From Microbacterium terregens (GTDB lineage: Bacteria; Actinomycetota; Actinomycetes; Actinomycetales; Microbacteriaceae), in NCBI RefSeq assembly GCF_039534975.1, contig NZ_BAAAWH010000001.1, forward strand, positions 1,612,001 through 1,676,000: a stretch of 64,000 nucleotides of DNA, read 5' to 3'. The notes under the pieces are model-generated. The model was not told the origin of the DNA. It worked only from the letters and a program-made list of their open reading frames with translations, and searched no databases. Position 1 is the first letter of the stretch. Every line of letters begins with the position of its first letter. A program made the translations under genes and the position numbers. This document shows, one piece after another, positions 24,545 to 33,244 of the stretch.

Positions 24545-25411
24545 ATGACTCAAACATGGTTCATCACTGGATCCTCCCGGGGGCTGGGGAGGGCACTTGC
24601 CGAGGCCGCATTGAATCGAGGCGATCGGGTGGCCGTCACCGCCCGTCGGCCGGATCTCCTTTGGGATCTGAAAGAGCGATTCGGAGATCGCGCGCTTCCG
24701 CTTCGTCTGGACGTAACCGATCCTGCGGAGGCGATGGGGGCGCTCGACCAGACTGCAACGAGGTTTGGCGGAGTCGACGTGATCGTCAACAACGCCGGCT
24801 ATGCAAACGTTGCCGCGATCGAGAACGCGGACGACGCAGACGTACGCGCGCAGTTCGAGACGAACTTCTGGGGCGTCTATAACGTATCCAAGGCGGCGAT
24901 ACCGCACCTACGCAGGCAGAGGCGCGGGCTCATCATGCAGATCTCCTCGATCGGGGGAAGAGCAGGAGGGAGTCCCGGTTTGGCGCCATACCTGGCCGCG
25001 AAGTTTGCGATCGACGGCTTTAGCCGTGTGCTCCGAGCGGAAACGGCGCCATTCGGAATCCGCGTACTCATCGTCGAACCCAGTGGCCTGCGGACCGACT
25101 GGGCCGGATCATCGATGGTCATTCACGACGTCGTGGATGACTACCAGGCGACGGTTGGTGCGCTGAACGCCCGGATCCGCAGTACGCAGGGCCGCGAAGG
25201 AGACCCGGCTCGCGCGGCCGAGATACTTGTCGCCCTCGCGAAGAGACAGGACATACCTACCCAGCTCGCTCTCGGAGCCAATGCTGCCGAACTCGCCATA
25301 GTCCAGGACCAACGGCTGCTGGAGTCCGACACCAAGTGGCGAAGCGTGAGTCGCTCGGTGGACTTCGGTCAGACCTACCCCGTGCCGTTTCCACCCGATG
25401 CCGGCGCGTGA
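24545..25411 (+). CDS. Short-chain dehydrogenase/reductase
   Basis: A 288-residue classical SDR with the cofactor motif TGSSRGLG (residues 8-15), DVTDPAEA for the adenine site, NNAGYANV, and the catalytic Ser (ISSIGG) plus Tyr-x-x-x-Lys (YLAAK). The Arg residues following the first strand (TARRPDLL) favour NADP. It starts 9 bases after the oxalate decarboxylase stop and is probably co-transcribed with it. It resembles the retinol-dehydrogenase-like oxidoreductases common in soil actinobacteria. The substrate is unknown. Confidence 0.92.
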   Translation: MTQTWFITGSSRGLGRALAEAALNRGDRVAVTARRPDLLWDLKERFGDRALPLRLDVTDPAEAMGALDQTATRFGGVDVIVNNAGYANVAAIENADDADVRAQFETNFWGVYNVSKAAIPHLRRQRRGLIMQISSIGGRAGGSPGLAPYLAAKFAIDGFSRVLRAETAPFGIRVLIVEPSGLRTDWAGSSMVIHDVVDDYQATVGALNARIRSTQGREGDPARAAEILVALAKRQDIPTQLALGANAAELAIVQDQRLLESDTKWRSVSRSVDFGQTYPVPFPPDAGA

Positions 25412-25596
25412 TCTCGGCGGAAGTGATCGCGGCAGGATCGGTACCTTTCCGGCTCGCCGACGGCGGTCACCGATCATGATGAGCTGAGTCCGTTGCAACG
25501 TTGAGGCGACAGCCGCAGACGATGCCCTCTGATTTATCTCATTAGTCGACAGGGACGACTGACGTCGAATGAGCAGCGACTCGTCGTATGGGGGTT

Positions 25597-26139
25597 TCAG
25601 CACGGTTCCGGCTCGGCCACGCCAGCAGTCTCCACGGGATTGGTCTCGACGGGGAGCACGCTCCCGACGAGCACCGGAGTCCAGGCCCGGGTCGTCACTC
25701 CGATCGAGTTCCAGGCGTTGATCGTCACGATGAGTGCGACCAGTGCGCCAAGCTCGGTCGGGAGGAAGTCAGTCGCGGCAGTGCTCCACTCCTCATCGGC
25801 GACGTGCGTATCAGCGGCACGAGTGATGGATTCGGTGAGGGACAAGGCGCTGCGCTCCCGTTGAGTGAAGAACGGCGACTCGCGCCAAACGCTGACCGCC
25901 GCCAGGCGGCCGAAGGATTCTCCCTCCTCGAGCGCGTCCTTTGTATGGAGATCGACGCAGTACGCACATCCGTTGAGCTGAGACGCGCGGATGCGGACGA
26001 GTTGACGGAGGGGGCCTTCGATCTCGGCCGAGTCCAACTCGCCAGTCGCTGCCGCATCGAGTCGCACCATCGCACGGGAGAAACCGGGGCAAAGGGCGTC
26101 AATGTCAAGCCGGACCGGGACAGAAAGGGTGGTGCTCAT
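25597..26139 (-). CDS. Carboxymuconolactone decarboxylase / AhpD-like protein
   Basis: A 180-residue all-helical protein with the AhpD-type redox motif in RIRASQLNGCAYCVDLHTKDA: Cys-x-x-Cys followed three residues later by His. Members act as alkylhydroperoxidases or, without the motif, as decarboxylases; the intact motif supports a peroxidase role. The ATG at 26139 with GAAGGAA upstream was chosen over an in-frame start 30 codons earlier. It is convergent with the SDR gene and follows a small cupin gene on the same strand. Confidence 0.9.
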   Translation of the reverse strand: MSTTLSVPVRLDIDALCPGFSRAMVRLDAAATGELDSAEIEGPLRQLVRIRASQLNGCAYCVDLHTKDALEEGESFGRLAAVSVWRESPFFTQRERSALSLTESITRAADTHVADEEWSTAATDFLPTELGALVALIVTINAWNSIGVTTRAWTPVLVGSVLPVETNPVETAGVAEPEPC

Positions 26140-26225
26140 CGTCGTTCCTTCTTCGATTGGATCTGCGGTGTCAGTGCCCATTGGCCGCGGATCGGTCGGA
26201 TGCAAAGGCGCCTTGGGTTTGAGTC

Positions 26226-26561
26226 TCAAAGAAACTCCTGAACAATCTCGTCAGACGGATGAATGCACATCACCCGGAGACCACGCGTTCCGCTGTTGTG
26301 GAAGCTATGCCACGCGTGCGGTGGGACGGTCAAGGTGTCGCCAGCGGTGGTGAGGGTTGACTGCCCACTGACGACGAATGTCGCCTCGCCCTCCAGCACG
26401 TGCCAGGTCTCGGCGTAGGGGTGTCGGTGGGTGCCCGGACCGCCTCCCGGGGCCGCGTTCACCATGAAGAAAGACACAGCAGCTCCATGATCGCGGCCTT
26501 CAAAACGAAGAGTCTGGGACTGGGGGGCCCGCAGCCGCTCGGCGCGAACAATGTTTGGCAT
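26226..26561 (-). CDS. Small cupin-domain protein
   Basis: A 111-residue single-domain cupin. Motif 1 is GTHRHPYAETWHVLEGEATF, with two His and a Glu as metal ligands, and motif 2 is DTLTVPPHAWHSFHNSG with the third His. The ATG at 26561 follows a near-perfect AAGGAGAT site. Proteins of this type bind a metal and a small ligand and act as oxygenases, isomerases or sensors. It is divergent from a winged-helix regulator gene, which probably controls it together with the AhpD-like gene downstream. Confidence 0.9.
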   Translation of the reverse strand: MPNIVRAERLRAPQSQTLRFEGRDHGAAVSFFMVNAAPGGGPGTHRHPYAETWHVLEGEATFVVSGQSTLTTAGDTLTVPPHAWHSFHNSGTRGLRVMCIHPSDEIVQEFL

Positions 26562-26615
26562 TTGATCTCCTTTGTTAGTGACCTCTTGACAATGCCTGCA
26601 GCCCTCCATGCACGC

Positions 26616-26621
26616 TAACGT
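26616..26621 (+). promoter_or_regulatory. -10 box of a leaderless promoter (winged-helix regulator)
   Basis: TAACGT is followed by 6 bases and the GTG at 26628, with no ribosome binding site. A TTGACA element at 26586-26591 is too far (24 bases) for a standard spacer to this box. Confidence 0.5.
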
Positions 26622-26627
26622 TTCGAT

Positions 26628-27605
26628 GTGGATCGAAATGAGGTGCATTTCCGACTTGACCCTGAGGATGTGCTGTCGGTGAGATTCGGTATCTCGCCGG
26701 GCCACGAGTTGGTGCACGCAGTGCGGGCAATCGCTAGTCCTACTCGGCACCCGCTTCCGTGGTCATGGCTCGCGCCGGGCGGGCGCGCCGTTCCTGCCGA
26801 GGCTTTCGAGACTCTGCGGCTCGTTATCGGTGAATTCGGCTACGCACCGGACTTCTTCACCTCAAACCCATCGTGGGACTTGACTCCGGAGATGGAGATG
26901 GACCGGTTGGCTCATGCGGATTTGGACACTTTGCGCGTAGACCTGAGAAAGAGGGTCACTCGCACGTCGGGCGCACAGCGACGGGCGTTGCAGGATCTGC
27001 ACGACGATCCACGAAGAGCCCGCCAGTTCATAGTTGCGGCAGCTCGTGCGTTCTGGAGTAGCGCAATGAGTCCGCATTGGGCTCAACTCGAGAGACTCCT
27101 GCGCCACGACATCGCAGTACGCTCTCGCACCGCTGCCTCGGCGGGGATTGGCGCAATGGCCCGCGACCTCAACAGTGCAATTAGCTGGGGAGACCGCGCG
27201 GTGGTCGTTCAGTTAGAGCACCACCGAGAAGAACTGGACTGTTCCGGCAGCGGACTGGTGCTGATCCCGTCCATCCTCGGACGCCAATGCGCAGTCTTGA
27301 CTGAGCCTCCTGCGCAGCCGACGATCTTCTACCCGATCCTCGGACTCCGACCATTGCGGGAACTCGATCCCAGCACGATCGAGGAGCGCCTCGCCGGCGT
27401 GATGGGCTTGGGGCGAGCGCGCCTGCTCGCGCGGATGCACGAGCCGTTATCGACATCCGAGCTGGCCGCCGAGACCGGGCTTGCCCTGGCCACGGTGTCG
27501 CACCACTTGTCCCGCCTCCGGACCGCTGGTTTGGTACAGGCAAGCCGGGACGGAGCTAGACGCATACACTCCCGCACACCAGTCGGGGACGCGCTAGTTA
27601 CTTGA
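26628..27605 (+). CDS. ArsR-type winged-helix transcriptional regulator (DUF5937-like)
   Basis: A 325-residue regulator. The N-terminal about 230 residues match the DUF5937-like layout seen in actinobacterial ArsR relatives (LSVRFGISPGHELVHAVRAI at the start, then long helices). The C-terminal winged helix contains MHEPLSTSELAAETGLALATVSHHLSRLRTAGLVQ. No metal-binding Cys pair is seen in the DNA-binding helix, so it probably senses something other than arsenic. The GTG start is supported by the leaderless -10 box. It is divergent from the small cupin gene and is likely its regulator. Confidence 0.85.
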   Translation: MDRNEVHFRLDPEDVLSVRFGISPGHELVHAVRAIASPTRHPLPWSWLAPGGRAVPAEAFETLRLVIGEFGYAPDFFTSNPSWDLTPEMEMDRLAHADLDTLRVDLRKRVTRTSGAQRRALQDLHDDPRRARQFIVAAARAFWSSAMSPHWAQLERLLRHDIAVRSRTAASAGIGAMARDLNSAISWGDRAVVVQLEHHREELDCSGSGLVLIPSILGRQCAVLTEPPAQPTIFYPILGLRPLRELDPSTIEERLAGVMGLGRARLLARMHEPLSTSELAAETGLALATVSHHLSRLRTAGLVQASRDGARRIHSRTPVGDALVT

Positions 27606-27715
27606 CCGAAGCGTCATGACCAGCCCGAACTGCCCGGGTGATTGTGCCGTGACGGTGTATGGTCGCCCGCGCTCGCTAGTGACGGCTACCGCTACCACCG
27701 TGGCGTGACCGCGAC

Positions 27716-28141
27716 CTAGTCGACGCCTTGCGGGATCACCGGAGACGAAAGGGCGGATCCGCGTTCGGGGCGTCGCCACTCGGCATCCACGTCGCCCGGG
27801 TCTCGTGCGTCACTCATGCCAATCATCCGTCCGCCCGATCTCGAACCTGGACGATGCGACGTGCCCGGTGAGAAGACGACATACGTGCCGGCGGGGTAGG
27901 ATGTGCCGTTGTCGTCGATCTCGCCAGACGCAACGTAATACCGCTCCTCGAACACGTGGCGGTCAGTCGTCGGCCATCTTGTTCCTGGTGCGAAATCGTA
28001 CGCCCATGCGCGTATCAAATCGGTCGCGGGCAGGGTTCGACCTGTGATCCCAGGTGCCACCGCGAACGTGGGGAGGTCATCAATTCGAGTGGCGATAAAG
28101 CCCCCCTCGGTGGGCGACGGTTCTGTCTCATCTCGATCCAT
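27716..28141 (-). CDS. Cupin-domain protein (ChrR-like)
   Basis: A 141-residue protein with a cupin barrel. WAYDFAPGTRWPTTDRHVFEERYYVASGE is motif 1 with His and Glu ligands, and YPAGTYVVFSPGTSHRPGS is motif 2. It resembles the cupin module of ChrR-type anti-sigma factors but lacks the N-terminal zinc-binding domain, so it is more likely an enzyme or ligand binder. The ATG at 28141 was chosen because the 24 codons before it are not protein-like. It is convergent with the winged-helix regulator gene. Confidence 0.75.
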   Translation of the reverse strand: MDRDETEPSPTEGGFIATRIDDLPTFAVAPGITGRTLPATDLIRAWAYDFAPGTRWPTTDRHVFEERYYVASGEIDDNGTSYPAGTYVVFSPGTSHRPGSRSGGRMIGMSDARDPGDVDAEWRRPERGSALSSPVIPQGVD

Positions 28142-28346
28142 GTACACATCGTGCAACTGCCGCGCTGGCTCGGCGATGCGCCACCTGGTCAACCTGCGGC
28201 GTGATCCTGCCACGCCCGAACTTTCGCTCTGACAGGCTCGTATGCCTCGGCTGGAGCTGATCGAGGCTGTCCGATGCGATGTCCGATTCTCGCCAGAACG
28301 CCTGGGGCCATCGCGTCATGCTCGTAATTCACCTGCGGAAGGCAAC

Positions 28347-29024
28347 ATGAGCACAATCACGCAACCCGACACAAGCCGGCTCGATCGACACACGGTCATC
28401 GATCCTGCCATCCTATACTTCGGCACTTCTGTCGCGCTGCTCAGCACACGCGACGAGAAAGGACATGCCAACCTCGCACCGAACTCGTCGGTATGGTGGC
28501 TCAGCCACACTGCCGTCGTCGGCATAGCCGCGCGTTCCCAGACAGGACGCAATCTCCTTTCGACGCGAGAATGCGTCATCAACCTGCCCTCCGTGAACGA
28601 GGTCGATGCCGTCGATCGTCTTGCCCTCACGACCGGACGTCACCCGGTATCCGAAAGGAAGGCTCGCGCAGGTTATCGGTATGTGCGTGACAAGTTCGGT
28701 GAGGCGAGTCTGCATGCCATCGACGCCGACATGGTGTCGCCGCCGCGGGTGGTGGAATGCCCGGTGAATCTCGAGAGTCGCGTGACTGGCTTGCACGTCC
28801 TTGGGGGTGGTGATGATCCCGAGGGTGCGGATCTTCTTGCCGTTGAGCTCGAGATCGTCCGCGTCCACGTCCACGAGGGGATTCGCTCGCCGACGCACGA
28901 GACACGCATCGATCCGGAGCTCTGGCGGCCACTGATCACGAGCTTTCAGCGGTTCTTTGGCCTCGGTGGCGAAGCCCAGAGCTCTCGGCTCTCTTCGATC
29001 GACGAGGAGTGGTATCGAGGGTGA
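28347..29024 (+). CDS. Flavin reductase family protein (FMN-binding split barrel)
   Basis: A 225-residue flavin reductase-like protein. The split-barrel features are VALLSTRDEKGHANLAPNSSVWWLSHTA near the N-terminus and the flavin-contacting RSQTGRNLLSTRECVINLPS. Such proteins bind FMN and either supply reduced flavin to a monooxygenase or reduce other acceptors. No partner monooxygenase is adjacent. The ATG at 28347 has GGAAGG upstream. An earlier in-frame start at 28242 would add Arg-rich sequence and is rejected. Confidence 0.9.
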   Translation: MSTITQPDTSRLDRHTVIDPAILYFGTSVALLSTRDEKGHANLAPNSSVWWLSHTAVVGIAARSQTGRNLLSTRECVINLPSVNEVDAVDRLALTTGRHPVSERKARAGYRYVRDKFGEASLHAIDADMVSPPRVVECPVNLESRVTGLHVLGGGDDPEGADLLAVELEIVRVHVHEGIRSPTHETRIDPELWRPLITSFQRFFGLGGEAQSSRLSSIDEEWYRG

Positions 29025-29082
29025 TGCATCCCGTATGAGCCCCGAATGCACAAGGAGCTCTGGCGAGCGTGGCCTCGCCTCT

Positions 29083-29376
29083 TTACCCTCTTGGGTCAGG
29101 ACGGGTCAACTCTCCTGCTGGGCCGACGTGTAGCCGGCTGACGCTGGGCTGCTCGATTGCCGCGGAGGGGCGGGCCGCCCATTGCTCGCCAACTACCGCA
29201 TCCAACACGTTTCCGACAAGCTCGGAGCCGCTCACGGTAGCGAGGTATCTTCGCGCACGTGGATCGAGACACCCGCGCCTGATGGTGTCGATGACGATTT
29301 CACGGACGGCTTCACGCTTTCCCGGAGACAGCTCGGCGAGGACCCTGTCGGCTTCCGCGAGGGACTCAGAACTCAT
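29083..29376 (-). CDS. Hypothetical protein (97 aa)
   Basis: A 97-residue, soluble, mostly helical protein of unknown function (SLAEADRVLAELSPGKREA, then IVIDTIRRGCLDPRARRYLA). The sequence is protein-like and the codon use fits. There is no good ribosome binding site before the ATG at 29376. It is convergent with the flavin reductase gene. Confidence 0.45.
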   Translation of the reverse strand: MSSESLAEADRVLAELSPGKREAVREIVIDTIRRGCLDPRARRYLATVSGSELVGNVLDAVVGEQWAARPSAAIEQPSVSRLHVGPAGELTRPDPRG

Positions 29377-29595
29377 GGTTTCAGTGTGCACGGGAGCGTC
29401 ATGCTGGGCATGAGTCGTATGACTCGTCGGGCAATACCCGACCAGCTGGAACAGCTCCCACGAGGGCAGCACCAGATCCGCCATGTTGCGGGTGGAGGAT
29501 ATCCGGCATGCGGGCGAAGCGGCAAACGGTCCAGATGGGTGCGCCTTCCGTGGCGTCGCCGGCGCGGATGTTCCGGATGCCGGCGGCCCAATTCG

Positions 29596-29630
29596 GACGG
29601 CGCACCCGAGGTTGCCTCGGGTGCGCCGTC
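29596..29630 (-). terminator. Strong terminator hairpin after the alpha/beta hydrolase gene
   Basis: A perfect 16-bp stem, GACGGCGCACCCGAGG (29596-29611) with CCTCGGGTGCGCCGTC (29615-29630), has a 3-base loop. It lies 20 bases after the hydrolase stop on the minus strand. The plus-strand side is followed by TCTTTGT, so it may work in both directions. Confidence 0.85.
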
Positions 29631-29650
29631 TCTTTGTCGGATGAGGCGAT

Positions 29651-30487
29651 TTACTCCTGGATGAAGGCGAGAAGGTCGGGGTTGATGACGTCGGCGTGGA
29701 CGGTGAGCATGCCGTGCGGGTAGCCCTGGTAGATCTTGAGGGTGGAGTTGCTGAGCAGCTCGTGCTGCTTCAGGGACGCGTCCTTGCACGGCACGACCTG
29801 GTCATCGTCGCCCTGGGTGACCAGGACCGGGACGGAGATCGCCTTCAGGTCCTCTGTCTGGTCGGTCTCGGAGAACGCCTTGATGCCTTCGTAGTGGGCC
29901 AGCGCGCTGCCCTGCATGCCCTGTCGCCACCAGTTGGCGACCACAGGTTCGGAGACGGTGGCGCCAGGGCGGTTGAAGCCGTAGAACGGACCGGATGCCA
30001 CCGCCTGATAGAACTCGGCCCGGTTGGCTGCCAGCGCGTCGCGGAATCCGTCGAGCACCGAGAGGGGTGTTCCTTCCGGGTTGTCGTTGGTCTGCAGCAT
30101 GAGCGGAGGAACGGAGGACACAAGGACGGCTTTCGCCACCCGCCCCTGCGGTTCTCCGTACTGGGCGACGTAGCGCGCGACCTGGCCACCCCCGGTCGAG
30201 TGTCCGATGTGGATCGCGTTGCGCAGATCGAGGTGCTCGGCCACGGCGTTGGCGTCGCTGGCGTAGTGGTCCATGTCGTGGCCGGTGCTGATCTGCGAGG
30301 ACCTGCCGTGACCGCGTCGATCGTTGGCGATGACCCGGTAGCCGTTGGCGAGGAAGAACAGCATCTGCGCGTCCCAGTCATCCGCAGATAGGGGCCATCC
30401 GTGGTGGAACATGATGGGCTGGGCGTCGCGGGGCCCCCAGTCCTTGAAGTAGATTTCTGCGCCATCATCCGTGGTCACAAAACCCAT
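29651..30487 (-). CDS. Alpha/beta hydrolase, cofactor-free haloperoxidase type
   Basis: A 278-residue alpha/beta hydrolase. The oxyanion motif is FHHGWPLSADDW, the nucleophile elbow is GHSTGG (Ser97), the acid is in TQGDDDQVVP (about Asp228) and the His is in GYPHGM (His258). This is the arrangement of the non-heme chloroperoxidase/perhydrolase group; in vivo many are esterases or lactonases. The ATG at 30487 follows GGAGG. It stands alone between a truncated peroxidase gene and a strong terminator. About 297 bases upstream hold no recognisable gene. Confidence 0.93.
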   Translation of the reverse strand: MGFVTTDDGAEIYFKDWGPRDAQPIMFHHGWPLSADDWDAQMLFFLANGYRVIANDRRGHGRSSQISTGHDMDHYASDANAVAEHLDLRNAIHIGHSTGGGQVARYVAQYGEPQGRVAKAVLVSSVPPLMLQTNDNPEGTPLSVLDGFRDALAANRAEFYQAVASGPFYGFNRPGATVSEPVVANWWRQGMQGSALAHYEGIKAFSETDQTEDLKAISVPVLVTQGDDDQVVPCKDASLKQHELLSNSTLKIYQGYPHGMLTVHADVINPDLLAFIQE

Positions 30488-30784
30488 GATCGACCTCCAT
30501 CTTGATTTCTCGCCGAGATGCACTCGAGACGATTGCTGAATCCCAAGGCCATGTTGCCTTTCGAGGCTTCTCGACGACGAACGGGGATACTGTGTTTCGA
30601 GATTCGCAGTTTGGCCGGGCAGTTCTCTTGAGTCGGATGACTCGCGACCGACCCGGAAGGGTGTCGACACTCTGCCGTAGGGATTTGGGGTCGAATGACT
30701 CAAGATCATCGATCGGCACGTCTAGCCTTCAAACTTGATGGCGAGATCAAGCGTCTTGGGTTGCCGGTGGCAGAGCCCGAGCGG

Positions 30785-31618
30785 TCAGTCGTCGCCGAGG
30801 GATGCGAGCAGGTCGGCGGATGGCGCGAAGAAGACCGTACCCGTCACAGGGGTCGAGAAGTCCAGCAACCGGTCGTGAAGACCGGGGGGATCGCCGATGA
30901 ACATGGGGTCCAGCATCCGCTCGATGACCCACAGGTAGCGGCAGTACCCGATGAAGTAGGTGCCGTAGACACCGTCTCCCGGTGACGCGAAAGGCATGTT
31001 GTCGCGAAGGATGTCGTGTTCGCCGGCGTCGTCCACGATCGTCGTCAGCGTCTTGTGAGACTTCTGGCCCTCGACGGCATCGTCGAGTTCGGTGTTGTCG
31101 GCCTTGCGCCGGCCCATGATCGCTTCCTGCGCTTCGGTGGTCAGCGCGTTCCAGATCTCCAGCGGGTGCTGATATTTCTGCACCACGACGTACGCCCCGC
31201 CCGCGAATTGCTCGTCCTCAGCCCCGACAAGTGACGCCTCCGGAAGCGAAGGCCCGACGGGGTTCGCGGTGCCGTCCACGAATCCGAGCAGATCTCGTGT
31301 ATCGAAGTACCGGAAACCGACGGTCTCATCCGCGACCGTCACGGCGCCCGCGAGCGAGTTCAGCAGCTGTCGTTCGAACTCGTAGCAGAGATCGCGGCGA
31401 TCCGAGCGGATATGGAAGAGCAGATCCCCCGGCGTCGAGATCGCCGTGTGCTTTTCTCCTTCGACGGCACGGAAGGGGTGCAGCTCGGTGGGCCGAGCCG
31501 ACCCGATGAGGCGATCCCAGGCGGCGCTTCCCACCCCGACGGTGCACGCCAGCGAAGCGCCGAGATCCCGGAACGATACGGCAGGTGACGACGGCGCTGA
31601 TGTGGGCCATCGCTGCAT
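30785..31618 (-). pseudogene. Dyp-type heme peroxidase lacking its N-terminus
   Basis: A 277-residue B-type Dyp peroxidase core with the family motif GFVDGT (Asp115), the proximal heme ligand His188 (QKSHKTL) and distal Arg205 (ILRDNMPF). Homology begins only at about residue 15 (SFRDLGASLACTVGVGSAAWDRL). Dyp proteins normally have some 55-60 more residues before that, including the first strands of the ferredoxin-like fold. Upstream DNA encodes other things on both strands. The first 14 residues therefore look accidental and the protein is probably not functional, although all catalytic residues remain. If a start exists it is the ATG at 31618. Confidence 0.75.
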
Positions 31619-31728
31619 GGCTGCTCGCCCTATTCATCATGTTCCTCACCGGGCCCGTGCCGGCGGCCTTCGCACGTCTGCTGCTCCACAAGTCGGTTCG
31701 CTCCGAACAAGATCGACGCAAACGCTGA
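31585..31728 (+). CDS. Small membrane peptide or C-terminal fragment (47 aa)
   Basis: A GTG-started frame with one strong membrane helix (LMWAIAAWLLALFIMFL) followed by GPVPAAFARLLLH and a basic tail ending in DRRKR. The hydrophobic-then-basic layout is protein-like and unlike chance translation in GC-rich DNA. It overlaps the broken 5' end of the Dyp gene by 34 bases on the other strand. I do not recognise the family; it may be the end of a lost larger membrane protein. Confidence 0.35.
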   Translation: MTTALMWAIAAWLLALFIMFLTGPVPAAFARLLLHKSVRSEQDRRKR

Positions 31729-31794
31729 CGACCCGCTCGAGGACACCCGAAGTCCGGGGCGCTCCCTCGCAACCACAGGTTCCCCCACGGTGCG

Positions 31795-31945
31795 TCAGCG
31801 GAGGTGGGCGGCCCAACCGTTGGCAGGCACACACCATGGCACTTGCAAAGCCGAGAAGCGCGCCGACGATGAGAACCGGCGCGAGGACTCCGCCTAGCGT
31901 TCCGAACTAGTCGAACTGGGATGCCGGCCCGTCGATCTCCGTCAT
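31795..31945 (-). pseudogene. ClC chloride channel fragment
   Basis: The segment GTLGGVLAPVLIVGALLG matches the conserved Gly-Gly-x-x-Ala-Pro pore region of ClC channels. It is interrupted upstream by an in-frame TAG (31907-31909 on the plus strand reads cta) and ends 16 residues later. Nothing else of a ClC gene is present. It is a small remnant in the rearranged stretch between the Dyp fragment and the MerR gene. Confidence 0.4.
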
Positions 31946-32062
31946 GTACGCGTGGTGTCCTACCGCCCGCGCGAGCCCGCAGAGCGCCCCACGAGTAGGA
32001 ACCGGGCGAGGGAACGGGCATCAACACGATTCGGTACGGTTGTCTCCTTCGAAGGAGTCGAC

Positions 32063-32815
32063 GTGGTGTGGAGCACGCGTGAGCTCGCAAACCTGGCGGG
32101 GACAACGGTGAACACCATCCGGCATTATCACCGGCTGGGTCTGCTCGACGTGCCTGAGCGCAGGTACAACGGGTACAAGGAGTACGAGGTTCGGCACCTG
32201 GTCCGCCTTCTGCGCATCCGGCGTCTGGTGGATCTGGGCGTGCCGCTGGCGCAGATCGGAGAAGTCAGCGCGGGCGCGGACAATACGCCGGATGCCCTGC
32301 GGGATCTCGACGCGGAGCTGGCTGCGAGGATCGAACGCCTGGAGCAAGCGCGATCGGATATCGCGGTCATCCTGCGCGACAACGCTCCCGCTGACGCGCC
32401 TGCGGGCTTCGAGTCCGTTGCGTCACGGCTGTCCGAGGCCGACAGTTCGATCATCCACGTCTACAAGCAGCTGTACGACGAGGACGCGCTTGCGGACATG
32501 CGGAAGATGGTGGAGGCGGACACCGACGCCATCGGCGCGGAAATCGACGCCCTCCCGCCGGATGCGGACGAAGAGACCAGACAGCAGCTCGTTGAACGGC
32601 TTGCGCCGGTTCTTGCGCGGAATCTGAGCGACTACCCCTGGCTGGACGACCCGGGGGCGCACCTATCGAAGAGCAAGCACGTCACGCAGCAGACGTTCGT
32701 CGAAGTGATGGTGGAGCTGTACAACCCTGCGCAACTGGACGTGTTCGGCCGCGCGAGCGTCCTCGCCCACGAGCAGCTGCGCGGTGCACACGACGGGCGG
32801 GGGCACGCCGACTGA
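32063..32815 (+). CDS. MerR-family transcriptional regulator
   Basis: A 250-residue regulator with an N-terminal MerR winged helix (STRELANLAGTTVNTIRHYH, then RLGLLDVPERRYNGYKEY and HLVRLLRIRRLVDLGVPLAQI), a helical linker and a C-terminal helical domain ending in QTFVEVMVELYNPAQLDVF. There is no Cys-based metal site. A GAAGGAG site precedes two adjacent GTG codons; 32063 is given and 32066 is equally likely. No divergent target gene is adjacent: upstream are only remnants and downstream is a tiny zinc-ribbon gene. A fragment of the same C-terminal domain recurs at about 49.2 kb. Confidence 0.9.
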   Translation: MVWSTRELANLAGTTVNTIRHYHRLGLLDVPERRYNGYKEYEVRHLVRLLRIRRLVDLGVPLAQIGEVSAGADNTPDALRDLDAELAARIERLEQARSDIAVILRDNAPADAPAGFESVASRLSEADSSIIHVYKQLYDEDALADMRKMVEADTDAIGAEIDALPPDADEETRQQLVERLAPVLARNLSDYPWLDDPGAHLSKSKHVTQQTFVEVMVELYNPAQLDVFGRASVLAHEQLRGAHDGRGHAD

Positions 32816-32903
32816 CGTCCGCTCCTCCAACCGGGGTGACGACGCAGTAGCCGGACGATCGGCCGGCAAGCCCGTCCATCACCGGACAGCCGGCGTCTCT
32901 TAG

Positions 32904-32919
32904 GCGGGTCCCCACCCGC
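32904..32919 (+). terminator. Short GC hairpin after the MerR gene
   Basis: GCGGGT (32904-32909) pairs with ACCCGC (32914-32919) across a CCCC loop, 90 bases after the MerR stop. There is no T-run, so this is weak. Confidence 0.3.
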
Positions 32920-33091
32920 GGAGTTGACCGCATCCTCAAGTGAACGCGGGCCCCGCACGTCGGACGCCGCACGTCAACCCGATCGGGTCGGCGTAGCGGA
33001 CCCGCCCGGAGGGCGGTGGCCGGCCGGGTGCGCCGCGGTGGCTATGAGGTAGCGGGTCCCCGGGGCGCTCCATCTCGGCAGGCGAAGTCCC

Positions 33092-33097
33092 TAGGCT
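33092..33097 (+). promoter_or_regulatory. -10 box of a leaderless promoter (zinc-ribbon gene)
   Basis: TAGGCT is followed by exactly 6 bases and the ATG at 33104, the classic leaderless spacing. Confidence 0.5.
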
Positions 33098-33103
33098 GAC
33101 GGG

Positions 33104-33244
33104 ATGGACGCGCGGGACGCTGATCGGCGAGTCTGCCCGACGTGTGGCGACGCGCTTAGGTTCGAGATACTCGACGACGAGCGATTCCTGGTTGCTTGGT
33201 CGTGCTTGAGTTGTGGCTTTCTCCGCATCTCCGAGCCGGTGTAA
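33104..33244 (+). CDS. Tiny zinc-ribbon protein (46 aa)
   Basis: A 46-residue protein with two CxxC knuckles, CPTCG at residues 10-14 and CLSCG at about 34-38, separated by FEILDDERFLVAWS, which suits a single zinc-ribbon. The compact sequence ending LRISEPV, the spacing and the leaderless promoter all support a real gene. Rubredoxin-like or ribbon proteins of this size bind nucleic acid or protein partners. I cannot assign a role. Confidence 0.65.
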   Translation: MDARDADRRVCPTCGDALRFEILDDERFLVAWSCLSCGFLRISEPV

